Positions 24,601 to 33,354 of a DNA stretch of 64,000 nucleotides are shown here, one piece after another. This stretch comes from Hymenobacter aranciens (lineage in GTDB: Bacteria > Bacteroidota > Bacteroidia > Cytophagales > Hymenobacteraceae): assembly GCF_030580865.1 (NCBI RefSeq), contig NZ_JAUQSY010000020.1, forward strand, positions 1-64,000. The letters are read 5' to 3'. How positions within the stretch are numbered: the stretch's first letter is position 1; the number at the start of each line of letters is the position of its first letter. A program made the position numbers and the translations under genes. The notes under the pieces are model-generated. The model had not been told where the DNA came from. It did not search any database and was given only the letters and a program-made list of their open reading frames with translations.

Positions 24601-27600
24601 GGTCACGCCGTTAATGGTCACCGTAGTACCGCCGCTCACGAAGCCCGTGCCGGTCACCGTCACCACCGTGCCCACCGGGCCCGTGGCCGGCGAGATGCCG
24701 CCGATGGTGGGCACGGCGTACAAGCCGTTGCCGCTCAGGTTCACCACGTAGGTGCCCAGCGCCGAGGTCAGGCGCAGGGTACCCGTTTGGGCGCCCACAG
24801 TGGTGGGGCTGAAGGTGACGTTTACCGAAGCCGTGCCGCCGGCCGGCACCGTCGTCGGGGCCGGGCCGCTCACGGCGAAGTTGCCGGTGGTGGTCACGCC
24901 GGTCAGCGTCAGCGCTCCCGAGCCGGGGTTGGCCAGGATGAAAGTAGCGGCGGCCGAAGTCGAGCCCACTGTCTGGTTACCAAAGTTGTAAGCCGTGCCG
25001 TTGCTGGGGTACGGGAAGCCGCCCTGCGTCACGACCAGCTGCGCGGCCACCGTCACGGTGAAGTTGGTAGCGCTGGTAGCGGTGCCGCCGGGCGTCGTCA
25101 CGGCAATCAGGCCGGTCGAGGCACCGTTGGGCACGGTGAAGGTGATGCTGGTGCCGGTGCCGTTCACGGTGAAGCCATTCACCGTCACGCCGTTCAGCGT
25201 GAGGGCCGTAGCGCCGGTGAGATTGGCACCGGTCACGGTCACGGTGGTGCCCACCGCGCCACTGGCCGGCGTGAAGCTGGCGATGGTGGGTGCCAGTATG
25301 CCCAATAGCACGCTCACAGTGTTAGCGCCCGAGTTCATGGCGGCCAGGTCGAGGCGGCCGTCGCCGTTCACATCGGCCAGGGCCGTGCTCGCCGTGCCCA
25401 GGCCGGTGGCAAAGTCGGTGCGGGTGCCGAAGGTGCCGGCGCCGGTAGCCAGCAGCACCGAGGCATTGTTGGTGCCCTGGTTGGCGGTGATGATATCGAA
25501 GCGGCCGTCGCCGTTCACGTCGGCCAGGTCCACGTCCTGCGGGGTGGCACCGGTGTTGTAGTCGGTGCGGGCCAGGTAGCCGCTGCCGGTGGCGGCGGCG
25601 CTCAGCAGCACGCTCACGCCGTTCACCGAGTTGTTGCCGGTCACGATGTCGAGGCGGCCATCGGCGTTGAGGTCGCCCAGGGCCACGTAGAAGGGCGTCA
25701 GGGCTGTGGCGTAGTCCACTCTGGCGGCGAAGTTGCCGGCGCCGGTGCCCAGCAGCACGCTCACGCTGTTATCATTCAGGTTGCTGGTCACGATATCGAG
25801 CCTGCCGTCGTTGTTCACGTCGCCCACGGCCACGCCGTTAGGATTGGTGCCGGTAACGTAGTCGGTGGGGGTACCGAAGATGCCGTTGCTCAGGTTGAGG
25901 TACACCGAAACGGTGTTGCCGAAGCCCGCCGTAGCGTTGCCCGCGTTGCTCACCACAATGTCGAGGCGACCGTCGCTGTTCATGTCGCCCACGGTCACCA
26001 GGCCAGGCACATTGGAGGCCGGGTATTGGGTAGGAACACCCAGGCCGGCGCCCGTATTCAGCAGCACGCTCACCGAGTTGGTCGTGCTGTTAGCCACCAC
26101 CACGTCGAGGCGGCTGTCGCCGTTCATGTCGCCCAGCACGATGCCCAACGGGCCGCTGCCGGCCGCGTAGTCCACCCGCGTGCCGAAGGCCCCGGTGCTG
26201 GAGCCGGGAAACACCGACACGGTGTTGTCGGTGGTGTTGGCCACCACAATATCAGGCCGGTTGTCGCCGGTGATGTCGCCCATCACCATGTCGCCGGGGT
26301 TGGTGCCGGACGTGTAGGCCACCGGTGCCCCAAAGCGCCCCGACGAAGCCGTCGTGGCCGTGGTAAACTGGTAAGTGTAAGGAACTGCCACGGCACCCGT
26401 GGTGCTCTGCACCGTGCTGGGCACGGTCACGCTCACCGTTTCGCCGGGCAGGAATACCGGCGAGGTCAGCGGCAGCGTGGCCGTGGTGCCGCTTATCGTG
26501 GACAGGCCCATGGTCCGCTGCCCTTTCCCCAGGTTACCAAACACCCGGATGTTATTGGAGGCCAGCAAAGCCGGTGTGGCGCTGAACGTCACCGCAATGT
26601 TCGAGGCCAGCGGGGCATTCACCACGTTGGCCACCGGGCTGCGGCTGGTCACGCTGAACGTAGCCGGGGCGGTGCAGGAAACCGTAGCTGCCCAGCCATT
26701 ATATTCCGTATTCACATCGGAAATAAAGACGACCGTGAGCTGCCCGGTAGCATTGGTCGCCGTTACGGTACCGGGGCTGACAGTGCCCGTGTACGTGCCG
26801 ATTAGCGTTGAGGCAGCGCTGGGGCCGTCGTAGATAGACAGCCTGTCCCAGTTCTGCTCAAGCTCGAAGCTTGTAAAAGCCAGGCGCACCTTGGCCCCGG
26901 CCGTAGCCGGCGAAAACACCTTGGTATAGTTTTCATTGCTCAAGTAAGTTCCAGCCGCGCCGCCCGAGTCGTAGAACGTGCCCGAGCAGGTCGTCACGGG
27001 CGTGTTGTTCATCAGGAAGGTGTTGGTCGTCACGCAGGAAATGGCCGCCGCGAAGCCCGAGGGCGTCTGCGACACGTCGGAGGTAAATACCACCGTGAGC
27101 TGGCCGGTAGCGTTGGTCGCCGTTACGGTGCCGGGGCTATTCGTGCTGGTATAAGTGCCGATGGGCGTCGAAGCCGTGCTCGGCCCGTCGTAAATCACTA
27201 GGTTGTCGAAGCCATTTTCCAGCTCGAAGCTACTGAACGTCAACCGCATTTTGGCGCCCGCCGTTGAGGGCGTCAGCGTCTTGATGTAGGTTTCATTGTT
27301 GTAGTAGGGGTCCGTCGGTCCGCCCGAGTCGTAGAGCGTACCCGAGCAGGCTGTCACCGGGTCGTTGTTCATGAGGTACTGGCCGGCAGTCGTCACCACG
27401 AAGTTGGTGACGCTGGTAGCCGTTCCGCCGTTCGAGGTCACCCCAATAGGGCCGGTAACGGCCCCCGCCGGGACAATAGCCGTTATTTGCGTCGAGTTAA
27501 AATTGCCACTCGTGACGCTCACGCCCCCAATGGTAACGTAAACCGGGTTGATAAACGGGCCGCCCGTGATAATAACGGTGCTGCCCACCGGCCCGCCCGT

Positions 27601-27753
27601 AGGCGCAAAGCTGGTGATGGACGTCTGGGCCTGTGTGCTTTGCACCAACCCAATCGATAGCAGTAAAACCAACAGCCAGGCCAACGGATACCGCCACACG
27701 GGGAAAACCATACGGCCGGATGGCCGCAGCGCGGGAGTAAAGAGTTGTTTCAT
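21604..27753 (-). CDS. giant secreted multidomain T9SS protein (IPT, CUB, FG-GAP, Ig-like)
   Basis: A 2049-aa protein from MKQLFTPALRP, with an N-terminal signal ending QSTQAQ. Domain order: IPT/TIG (about 45-125); two CUB-like domains, each with CSGTxYDSGG and LxIYDGPS; an SbsA-type Ig-like region (SPVANVVNAPLASNIAVTF); seven FG-GAP/VCBS calcium-type repeats (GDxNxDGRLDIV); IPT/TIG; an abnormal-spindle-like domain (FGNQTVGSTSAAATF); a second IPT/TIG; five paired Ig-like repeats (CGxGSLTLTASGAPxGGTYAW, then FCQGGSVVLTASG) and a T9SS sorting domain (VLVYPNPAHSTCTVQVP). It is probably a cell-surface or released adhesin. The five paired repeats are nearly alike at DNA level and could recombine. 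Confidence 0.9.
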   Translation of the reverse strand: MKQLFTPALRPSGRMVFPVWRYPLAWLLVLLLSIGLVQSTQAQTSITSFAPTGGPVGSTVIITGGPFINPVYVTIGGVSVTSGNFNSTQITAIVPAGAVTGPIGVTSNGGTATSVTNFVVTTAGQYLMNNDPVTACSGTLYDSGGPTDPYYNNETYIKTLTPSTAGAKMRLTFSSFELENGFDNLVIYDGPSTASTPIGTYTSTNSPGTVTATNATGQLTVVFTSDVSQTPSGFAAAISCVTTNTFLMNNTPVTTCSGTFYDSGGAAGTYLSNENYTKVFSPATAGAKVRLAFTSFELEQNWDRLSIYDGPSAASTLIGTYTGTVSPGTVTATNATGQLTVVFISDVNTEYNGWAATVSCTAPATFSVTSRSPVANVVNAPLASNIAVTFSATPALLASNNIRVFGNLGKGQRTMGLSTISGTTATLPLTSPVFLPGETVSVTVPSTVQSTTGAVAVPYTYQFTTATTASSGRFGAPVAYTSGTNPGDMVMGDITGDNRPDIVVANTTDNTVSVFPGSSTGAFGTRVDYAAGSGPLGIVLGDMNGDSRLDVVVANSTTNSVSVLLNTGAGLGVPTQYPASNVPGLVTVGDMNSDGRLDIVVSNAGNATAGFGNTVSVYLNLSNGIFGTPTDYVTGTNPNGVAVGDVNNDGRLDIVTSNLNDNSVSVLLGTGAGNFAARVDYATALTPFYVALGDLNADGRLDIVTGNNSVNGVSVLLSAAATGSGYLARTDYNTGATPQDVDLADVNGDGRFDIITANQGTNNASVLLATGAGTFGTRTDFATGLGTASTALADVNGDGRLDLAAMNSGANTVSVLLGILAPTIASFTPASGAVGTTVTVTGANLTGATALTLNGVTVNGFTVNGTGTSITFTVPNGASTGLIAVTTPGGTATSATNFTVTVAAQLVVTQGGFPYPSNGTAYNFGNQTVGSTSAAATFILANPGSGALTLTGVTTTGNFAVSGPAPTTVPAGGTASVNVTFSPTTVGAQTGTLRLTSALGTYVVNLSGNGLYAVPTIGGISPATGPVGTVVTVTGTGFVSGGTTVTINGVTIAGVTVGAGGTTLTFTVPAGATSGPVVVSTQGGTITGTTPYCVQYTPTTATTPASRCGAGSLTLTASGAPAGGTYAWYTQATGGTAIAGATAATYTTPSLSVTTPYYVAISTGSGNAACQGPRTLVSAVINAVPVVTISTTTSTTFCQGGSVVLTASGAATYQWSNGSTAPSITVTTGGSYAVTGTSAAGCSATSAATVVTVTPLPSAPITTPASRCGTGSVTLTASGAPAGGTYAWYTQPTGGTPVVVTLATNYTTPSLTATTPYFVSALTSGGCEGPRSEVVATINAVPLVEIDASGPVDFCQGGSVVLTANGANSYVWSTGATTRTITVTTSGSYTVTGASTAGCPATSTATTVTVNPLPSAPTTTPAANCGPGNVVLNASGTLTGGSYAWYTQATGGTAIGGATAASYTTPSLAATTTYYVSTVSASGCQSPRTAVVATINAVPTVSIAAAGPTTFCSGGSVTLTASGVATYQWSTGATTASITVSTSGSYSVTGTSAAGCPATSAATTVTVNPTPAAPATTGAASCAAGSLTLSASGAPTGTTYAWYPTATGGTAIAGVSGGSYTTPVLNATTTYYVSVVGTGGCESPRTAVVATISALPVVTVTTTSPTSFCQGGSVVLTATGANFYTWSTGATTASITVSTSGTYTVTGTVAAGCVAAPVATTVTVNPLPAAPSVATPTANCGPGSLTLTASGTPTGGTYMWYTQAIGGTPINGAAAATYTTPVLNATTTYYVSAASASGCEGPRTAVVATINAVPTVSIAAAGATSFCQGGSVVLTASGADTYLWSNGATTASITATAGGSYTVVGTTAAGCSATSAATAVTVEPLPATPVITQSPAGTLTSSAATGNQWYFGPTAIPGATGPTYVVTSAASNGSYTVVTTSATGCASAASAAVTVTITATASAALTAAVLVYPNPAHSTCTVQVPAIAGASKVELTLLNALGQTVQQHLLALPASGARTELDLHHVASGVYLVRLQAGTTTVYKRLTVD

Positions 27754-27907
27754 GAAAATGAAGCTAAAGTGAAGGCCCAAAGATAGTGTAAGCCCGCTAG
27801 TGTTTGAAGAAAAAGGTCAAGATTTTAGCAGGAATTCCATAATAAAACCCATGCCGATTAGCAGGTGCTAAATTTTAAGGCATTGCTTCCGCAACTGCGG
27901 CCAGCCT

Positions 27908-27915
27908 GTATCTTC
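27908..27915 (+). promoter_or_regulatory. -7-like box TATCTTCG before the riboswitch
   Basis: One mismatch to TAnnTTTG, placed about 13 bp before the first conserved riboswitch base, which would start the transcript right at the aptamer. Confidence 0.4.
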
Positions 27916-27927
27916 GCATTTCACTTA

Positions 27928-27988
27928 CGGCGATGGATTTCCGCCCCGAACCGCTGACGGCCCGCACGTCACGCTGATGATTCCTGCG
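27928..27988 (+). ncRNA. fluoride riboswitch (crcB motif) candidate
   Basis: The order of conserved blocks fits the crcB RNA: GGCGATGGATTTCCGCC (27929-27945), an AACCGC block, a stem TGACG/CGTCA, then GCTGATGATTCCTGC (27973-27987). The first block forms the GGCG/CGCC stem. GGA in its loop can pair with TCC near the 3' end as the pseudoknot. A following GC-rich inverted pair (CGGCCC, then GGGCCG, about 27992-28016) could be the expression platform. It is 57 bp before a ClC gene with fluoride-type filter residues, the classic context. Identified by eye; a covariance search would settle it. Confidence 0.8.
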
Positions 27989-28044
27989 CTTCGGCCCGGC
28001 CTGGTTGGCGGGGCCGCTTGTTTCATCCTGCCCGTTCGCCCGCT

Positions 28045-29322
28045 ATGCGTCGTCCCTCCTATTCTTTCCGCCGACAAGCAGTGCGTTTGCGAGCATTCAG
28101 CCCGGTGGCAGCCACGCAGTTCCTGTTGCGCTGGCTGGTGCTGGCCAGCCTGGTGGGCGCCCTGGCCGGCACCGCCTCGGCGGGCTTTCTGGTAGCGCTG
28201 GACTGGGCGACCCGCTGGCGCGAGGCCCACCCCTGGGTGCTGGCGCTGCTGCCGGCGGCGGGCCTGCTCATCGGCCTGGCCTACCACCATTTCGGCGACC
28301 GCGTGGCGAAAGGCAACAACCTGATTCTGGAGGAAATTCACCGTCCCAGCGGGGTTATTCCGCTGCGCATGGTGCCGCTGGTGCTGGGCGGCACCCTGCT
28401 CACCCACCTCGTGGGCGGCTCGGCCGGGCGCGAGGGCACGGCCGTGCAGATGGGCGGCGCCCTGGCCGACCAGCTCAGCCGCTGGCTGCCGCCGGCCGAG
28501 CGGCGCCTGCTGCTCATTGCGGGCATGAGTGCGGGCTTCGCGGCGGTGTTCGGCACGCCGCTGGCCGGGGCCGTGTTTGGGCTGGAAGTGTGGCTGCTGG
28601 GCACCATCCGCTACGAGGCGGTGCTGCCCAGCTTTCTGGCCGCCGTGCTGGCCGACTACGTGACCCGCGCCTGGGGCGTAGGCCACACCGCCTACCCTAT
28701 GCTGGCGGCGCTGCCGCTTACGCCCTTGGCGCTGGGCGGCACGCTGCTGCTGGGGGCACTGTGCGGCCTCACGGCGCGCAGCTTTGCCGGGCTCACGCAC
28801 GCGGTGGGGCGCTGGTTTGGGCGCATCAAGTACGCGCCGCTGCGGCCGGTGCTGGGCGGAGTGTTGGTGGCCGGCAGCATGGGGGCGCTGGGCACCATGC
28901 GCTATGCCGGCCTGGGCGTGCCGGTCATCGTGGAGGCCTTCCAGCACCCGCTGCCGCCCCAGGATTTTGCGCTGAAGCTGCTGCTGACGGCCCTCACGCT
29001 GGGCGCGGGCTTCAAAGGCGGCGAGGTGACGCCGCTGTTTTTCATTGGGGCGGCGCTGGGCTCGGCGCTGGCCCTGGTGCTGCCGCTGCCGGTGGCGCTG
29101 CTGGCGGGCATGGGCTTCGTGGGCGTGTTTGCGGGCGCGGCCAATACGCCGCTGGCCTGCACGCTGCTGGGGCTGGAGCTGTTTGGCAGCGGGGCGGGTA
29201 TTTACCTGGGCTTGTGCTGCGTGGTGGCTTATATGTTTTCGGGGCAGCGGGGCATTTATGCGGCGCAGGTGCTGGGGCAGGCCAAACTGCCGCGCAGCTT
29301 AACATCCTCCTCACATCAATAA
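28045..29322 (+). CDS. ClC-type fluoride/proton antiporter
   Basis: A 425-aa membrane protein with about ten hydrophobic helices. ClC family hallmarks are GGSAGREGTAVQMGG (about 124-138), AAVFGTPLAGAVFGLEV and FKGGEVTPLFFIGAALG. GREGT instead of GREGP/GKEGP and KGNNLILEEIH instead of the GSGIP filter are, to my knowledge, features of the CLC-F branch that exports fluoride in exchange for protons. The upstream fluoride-riboswitch-like leader supports this. The start MRRPSYSFRRQ is chosen because upstream ATGs would lie in the leader. It overlaps the convergent DACNV gene by 12 bp. A plain chloride transporter is the alternative. Confidence 0.85.
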   Translation: MRRPSYSFRRQAVRLRAFSPVAATQFLLRWLVLASLVGALAGTASAGFLVALDWATRWREAHPWVLALLPAAGLLIGLAYHHFGDRVAKGNNLILEEIHRPSGVIPLRMVPLVLGGTLLTHLVGGSAGREGTAVQMGGALADQLSRWLPPAERRLLLIAGMSAGFAAVFGTPLAGAVFGLEVWLLGTIRYEAVLPSFLAAVLADYVTRAWGVGHTAYPMLAALPLTPLALGGTLLLGALCGLTARSFAGLTHAVGRWFGRIKYAPLRPVLGGVLVAGSMGALGTMRYAGLGVPVIVEAFQHPLPPQDFALKLLLTALTLGAGFKGGEVTPLFFIGAALGSALALVLPLPVALLAGMGFVGVFAGAANTPLACTLLGLELFGSGAGIYLGLCCVVAYMFSGQRGIYAAQVLGQAKLPRSLTSSSHQ

Positions 29323-30450
29323 CACATCGATGCGGTGCGCGTGTACCGTTTCCAGGGCCACCGACCAGGCAAAAACGGTAAAATACCCATCCTGCGAGGC
29401 CACCATGGCCACGGCATCGCGCTGGTCGAAGACGAACTGGGCGGCGGCCAGGTGGCGGGTGCCGCCGTTCTGGGCCGGGTGCAGGGTTTGCATGCGGCTA
29501 TCCACCACGGGCTCGGTTAGTATCATCTGCTCCACGGGCGTGCTGTGGGCCGCCCGCGTCACCTTGGCGCCGAAGGCCAGCACCTCGTACTGCTGCGTGA
29601 TAACGGTGGCGCCATCCACGGCCGTGAATCCGCCCACCGTGCCAATAGCCTGCTGCAAAGCCGGCTGCCAGGTGGCGCTGCGCAGCAGCGCGGGCTGCCG
29701 CAGCAGCCGGGCGATGCCGGTGTAGGGCGGCAGCACGGGATAGTTGAGGGGCTGCACGATGGACTCTTGCCACTGCTCGGTGTGCGGCGGCACCACCAGC
29801 AGCAAGCCGCCGCGGCCGTGGGCGCGCATGGCGGCGGCCAGCTCCACGAGCACGTTGTCGGCGGCATTGGTGGCGGTGGGCAGGGGCAGGCTGGGCAGCG
29901 AGGCCAGCAGGGCCGGGCAGTCGGCCAGGCCGGCGTTGGTTTCGTCCACCACCTTTATCTGGTCGCCGCGCATCACGGCCACGTTCACGAACTTCCCGAA
30001 GCCGTCGGCCCGGCGGTGCTTGGCCACCAGCACGCCGGGCTCCACCACCTCCACCACGAAGCACAGGGGCGGCAGCCCCGTGGCCGTGCCCCACACGTAG
30101 AGCTCCTCCGCCTCGTACCACACGCCCAGGTGAATACCCGGCTGCTCCACCGCCGGGGCCAGCTTGATGAGGTGTTGCGGCGTGAGCCGCCGCCGGTGGC
30201 CGAATACCAGCGCCTGCCCCGCCTGCCCGGGCGGCAGCAGGGCCAGGGTGATGCGCGGCGGCCGCCCCTCCTCCTTGCGCAGGCTGGCCCAGAACGTAGC
30301 GTCGATAATAGCCTCCACCAGCGCCACCGACGGCAGTTCGGCCAGATGCTCAAACCCCAGCTCTTCCGCCGACAGCCGGTGCTGGCGCAGGTGTTCGGCA
30401 ATGGTGGGCGCGACCATGCGGGCCGCCAGGTAGCTGGGTTCAGAAAGCAT
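29311..30450 (-). CDS. DACNV-like (DisA-related) nucleotide-sensor protein
   Basis: A 379-aa cytoplasmic protein. The C-terminal part (about 265-375) carries two motifs of the DisA/DAC fold: FTAVDGATVITQQYEVLAFG (DGA motif) and GGTRHLAAAQFVF (RHR motif, here RHL). The N-terminal 220 residues are mixed alpha/beta (QPGIHLGVWYEAEELYVWG). It resembles the DACNV family described as a probable nucleotide-sensing relative of diadenylate cyclase rather than an active enzyme. The changed RHR motif fits a sensor role. Its 3' end overlaps clcF in convergent orientation. Confidence 0.7.
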   Translation of the reverse strand: MLSEPSYLAARMVAPTIAEHLRQHRLSAEELGFEHLAELPSVALVEAIIDATFWASLRKEEGRPPRITLALLPPGQAGQALVFGHRRRLTPQHLIKLAPAVEQPGIHLGVWYEAEELYVWGTATGLPPLCFVVEVVEPGVLVAKHRRADGFGKFVNVAVMRGDQIKVVDETNAGLADCPALLASLPSLPLPTATNAADNVLVELAAAMRAHGRGGLLLVVPPHTEQWQESIVQPLNYPVLPPYTGIARLLRQPALLRSATWQPALQQAIGTVGGFTAVDGATVITQQYEVLAFGAKVTRAAHSTPVEQMILTEPVVDSRMQTLHPAQNGGTRHLAAAQFVFDQRDAVAMVASQDGYFTVFAWSVALETVHAHRIDVLLM

Positions 30451-30648
30451 CGGGAAAGGAAGTAAAACGGCCGGTTTGCAGCAACAAAGTAAGGCGGCAG
30501 AATGCTTAAAACCGGGCTACGCCAACTGCTTCGCGCGGCGGCCGGCGGGCGCCACCCGGAGGTTGATTTACCAACCCTCCCCTACCTCAGCCGTAAGCTT
30601 TGGCAGTAGCCTGTGCCGCGCCGTTGCCGCCCAATCCCCCGTTGCCGC

Positions 30649-31260
30649 ATGAAAAAACCCGCCCTTCTCCTTCTCTTCCTGTTAGTTCTGGCCAGTTGTA
30701 AAGATGAAGCCCACGAGCAGCAACTGCAAAAGCGCGAAGCCGAAATCACCCGCCGCGAGCAGGAAATTGCCCGCCGCGAAAACGCCTTAGCTGTGCGCGA
30801 ACAAAGCCTGCTTCAAAAGGAACAAACCCCGCCCGCCGACACCCTGCAGCAGGTGCAGCCCGCCGATACGGCCCTGCTGCGCACCCTGCCCGGCACCTGG
30901 GCCACCCGCATGAGCTGCATCGAAACCGACTGCCCCGGCTCGGCCATCGGCGACAGCAAGAATGAGCAATGGGAGTTTGCGGTGGAGCAGAATACGGTGC
31001 GGGCCACAGCTACGGCCAACAAGAAAATCATCCGCGTGTACACCGGCACCCTGGAGGGCAGCGAGCTGAAAATGACCGCCCAGCACATCCCCAACGAAAC
31101 CCTGCCCGACGCCAGTTTCACCGTGCTGCTGCAGGCCAGCGGCGAGCGCCGCCTCGAAGGCCGCCGCGAAATCAGCAAGCCCGCGCCCGACAACTGCCGC
31201 ATCGTGTATGCCCTGGAGCTGACCAAGGAGCCCGTCAAGGCCACCATTTCCATCCGCTAA
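30649..31260 (+). CDS. coiled-coil lipoprotein
   Basis: From MKKPALLLLFLLVLASC the protein has 203 residues with a clear lipobox (LASC, Cys 17). Residues about 20-65 are a charged coiled coil (QKREAEITRREQEIARREN). The rest (about 80-203) is a beta-type domain with GTWATRMSCIETDCPGSAIG, holding two close cysteines that could pair. It is anchored in an envelope membrane. It is 10 bp upstream of the antiporter gene and probably co-transcribed. No function assigned. Confidence 0.75.
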   Translation: MKKPALLLLFLLVLASCKDEAHEQQLQKREAEITRREQEIARRENALAVREQSLLQKEQTPPADTLQQVQPADTALLRTLPGTWATRMSCIETDCPGSAIGDSKNEQWEFAVEQNTVRATATANKKIIRVYTGTLEGSELKMTAQHIPNETLPDASFTVLLQASGERRLEGRREISKPAPDNCRIVYALELTKEPVKATISIR

Positions 31261-31270
31261 CCCTGCGCCG

Positions 31271-33325
31271 ATGCTATCGACTTTGCTACTCAATGCGCTG
31301 GAGTTTTCGCTGCCGCTGAAAAACCCGGTCATTATCTTCTCGCTGGTTTTGTTTATCATCCTGTTTGCGCCCATTCTGCTGCAGCGCATCAAGGTGCCGC
31401 ACATCATCGGGCTCATCCTGGCGGGCACGCTGGTGGGCCCCTACGGCCTGAACCTGCTGCAGCGCGACAGCAGCATCGTGCTGTTCGGCACGGTGGGGCT
31501 GCTGTACATCATGTTTCTGGCGGGGCTGGAAATCGACCTGAGCGAGTTCCGCAAGAACAGCGGCAAGATTCTGGTTTTCGGGCTCGTGACGTTCGTGCTG
31601 CCGCTGAGCTGCGGCGTCGTGGCCAGCCACTATGTGCTGGGGTATAGCATGATGTCGTCGGTACTGCTGGCCAGCATGTTCTCCACGCACACGCTGGTGT
31701 CGTACCCCATTGCCAGCCGCTACGGCATCACCCGCAACCGCGCCGTGACGCTCACCATCGGCGGCACCATGATTACCGACATCCTGGCGCTGCTCATCCT
31801 GGCCGCCATTTCGGGCATGACCAAGGGCACCGCCGATGCCGCCTTCTGGGTGCGGCTGGGGGGCTCGTCGCTGGTGTTCGTGGGCCTCGTGTTTTTTGGG
31901 TTTCCGCCGGTTATCCGCTGGTTTTTCAAACGCTTTACCGACAGCGTTTCGCAGTACATTTTCGTGCTGGCGATGGTCTTCCTAGCGGCCTTCCTGGCCG
32001 AGGCGGCGGGCATCGAGGCCATTATCGGGGCCTTCTTCGCGGGGCTGGTGCTCAATCAGTTCGTGCCCCACTCCTCCCCGCTCATGAACCGCATCGACTT
32101 TGTCGGCAATGCGTTTTTCATTCCGTTTTTCCTCATCGGTGTGGGTATGCTGGTCGATGTGAGCGTGCTGGTGAAGGGCACCGGGGCGCTGAAAGTGGCC
32201 GGCGTCATCGTCGTCATCGCCATTGCCACGAAGTACATCGCGGCCAAATTCACCCAGAAAGTCTTCCGGATGACGCCCACCGAGGGCGACCTGATTTTCG
32301 GCCTCAGCAGCTCGCACGCGGCCGCCACGCTGGCCATTATCCTGGTGGGCTACAACATCATCGTGGGGGAAACGCCGAACGGCGACCCCATCCGCCTGCT
32401 CGACGAAGACGTGCTCAACGGTACCATTCTGCTCATTCTGATAAGCTGCGCCATCAGCTCGTTCCAGGTGGAGCGGGCGGCTCGCGCCCTGGCCCTGCAG
32501 GAGGAAAGCGCCACCCCCGGCACCGACGACAGCGGCGAGAAAATCCTCATTACCATGGCCTACCCCGACACCGTGGTGGACCTCGTGGACTTCGGCCTGC
32601 TGCTGCGCCCGCGCAAAAGCACGGTGCCGGTGTACGCCCTGCACATCGTGAGCGACGACGAGGCCGACGCCCAGGAGGCCGCCGGCAAAAAGATGATGGA
32701 CCAGGCCCAGATGCACGCCGCCGCCACCGAAAACACCCTCCTGCCCCTGCTGCGCTACGACGCCAGCCGCAGCAACGGCATCATTTACAGCATCAAGGAA
32801 CAGAAAATCACCAGCACCCTGCTAGGCCTGCACCGCGATGCCGACGCCGACAACCTGCTGGGCCCCGTGGCCGCCAAAGTCCTCGAAAGCACCATCGAAG
32901 AGCTGTTTGTGTACCAGCCGCGCCAGCCGCTCAATACCCTCACGCGCATTGTGGCCGTGGTGCCGCCGCTGGCCGAGCAGGAGGTTGGGTTCGGGCACTG
33001 GCTGGGCACGCTACGCACCATTGCCAAGGAGGCCGGGCTGCCGCTGGCACTGTATGCCGCCCCGGCTACGCTGCAAGCGCTACGCGAAGCCAATGTCACC
33101 GACACGGCCCTGAACAACGTGCAGTACAGCACCTTCGAAAACTGGGATGATTTCCTGATTTTCAGCAAGGAAGTGCGCGCAAACGACCTGTTTCTGATTG
33201 TTTCCTCGCGGCCGGGCCACGTTTCCTACCTGCGGCAACTGGCGCGCCTGCCGTATTACCTCGACCGGTATTTCCGCGAGAATAGCTTCCTGCTGCTGTT
33301 TCCGCACCAGGTGCCGGCGGCGTAG
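31271..33325 (+). CDS. CPA2-type cation:proton antiporter with C-terminal cytoplasmic domain
   Basis: A 684-aa protein. Residues about 10-400 contain 12-13 membrane helices of the Na+/H+ exchanger (KefB/NapA) type, with LQRIKVPHIIGLILAGTLVG, a FLAGLEIDL motif, and an Asp-bearing helix (TMITDILALLIL). Residues about 420-684 form two soluble halves resembling USP-like nucleotide-binding domains (KILITMAYPDTVVDLVDFGL), as in several bacterial CPA proteins. It likely exchanges Na+ or K+ for H+. Co-transcription with the preceding lipoprotein is likely. Confidence 0.88.
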   Translation: MLSTLLLNALEFSLPLKNPVIIFSLVLFIILFAPILLQRIKVPHIIGLILAGTLVGPYGLNLLQRDSSIVLFGTVGLLYIMFLAGLEIDLSEFRKNSGKILVFGLVTFVLPLSCGVVASHYVLGYSMMSSVLLASMFSTHTLVSYPIASRYGITRNRAVTLTIGGTMITDILALLILAAISGMTKGTADAAFWVRLGGSSLVFVGLVFFGFPPVIRWFFKRFTDSVSQYIFVLAMVFLAAFLAEAAGIEAIIGAFFAGLVLNQFVPHSSPLMNRIDFVGNAFFIPFFLIGVGMLVDVSVLVKGTGALKVAGVIVVIAIATKYIAAKFTQKVFRMTPTEGDLIFGLSSSHAAATLAIILVGYNIIVGETPNGDPIRLLDEDVLNGTILLILISCAISSFQVERAARALALQEESATPGTDDSGEKILITMAYPDTVVDLVDFGLLLRPRKSTVPVYALHIVSDDEADAQEAAGKKMMDQAQMHAAATENTLLPLLRYDASRSNGIIYSIKEQKITSTLLGLHRDADADNLLGPVAAKVLESTIEELFVYQPRQPLNTLTRIVAVVPPLAEQEVGFGHWLGTLRTIAKEAGLPLALYAAPATLQALREANVTDTALNNVQYSTFENWDDFLIFSKEVRANDLFLIVSSRPGHVSYLRQLARLPYYLDRYFRENSFLLLFPHQVPAA

Positions 33326-33354
33326 AATGTGTAGCGCGAAACGCTGTTTCCGCG

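Noticed and set aside
21679..25308. 1209-codon plus-strand frame within the giant gene
   Set aside because: Gly/Arg/Ala/His-rich shadow of the T9SS protein on the opposite strand.
28005..29381. Longer plus-strand frame overlapping the ClC gene
   Set aside because: It is Gly/Ala/Arg-rich shadow sequence; the other frame holds the ClC motifs.
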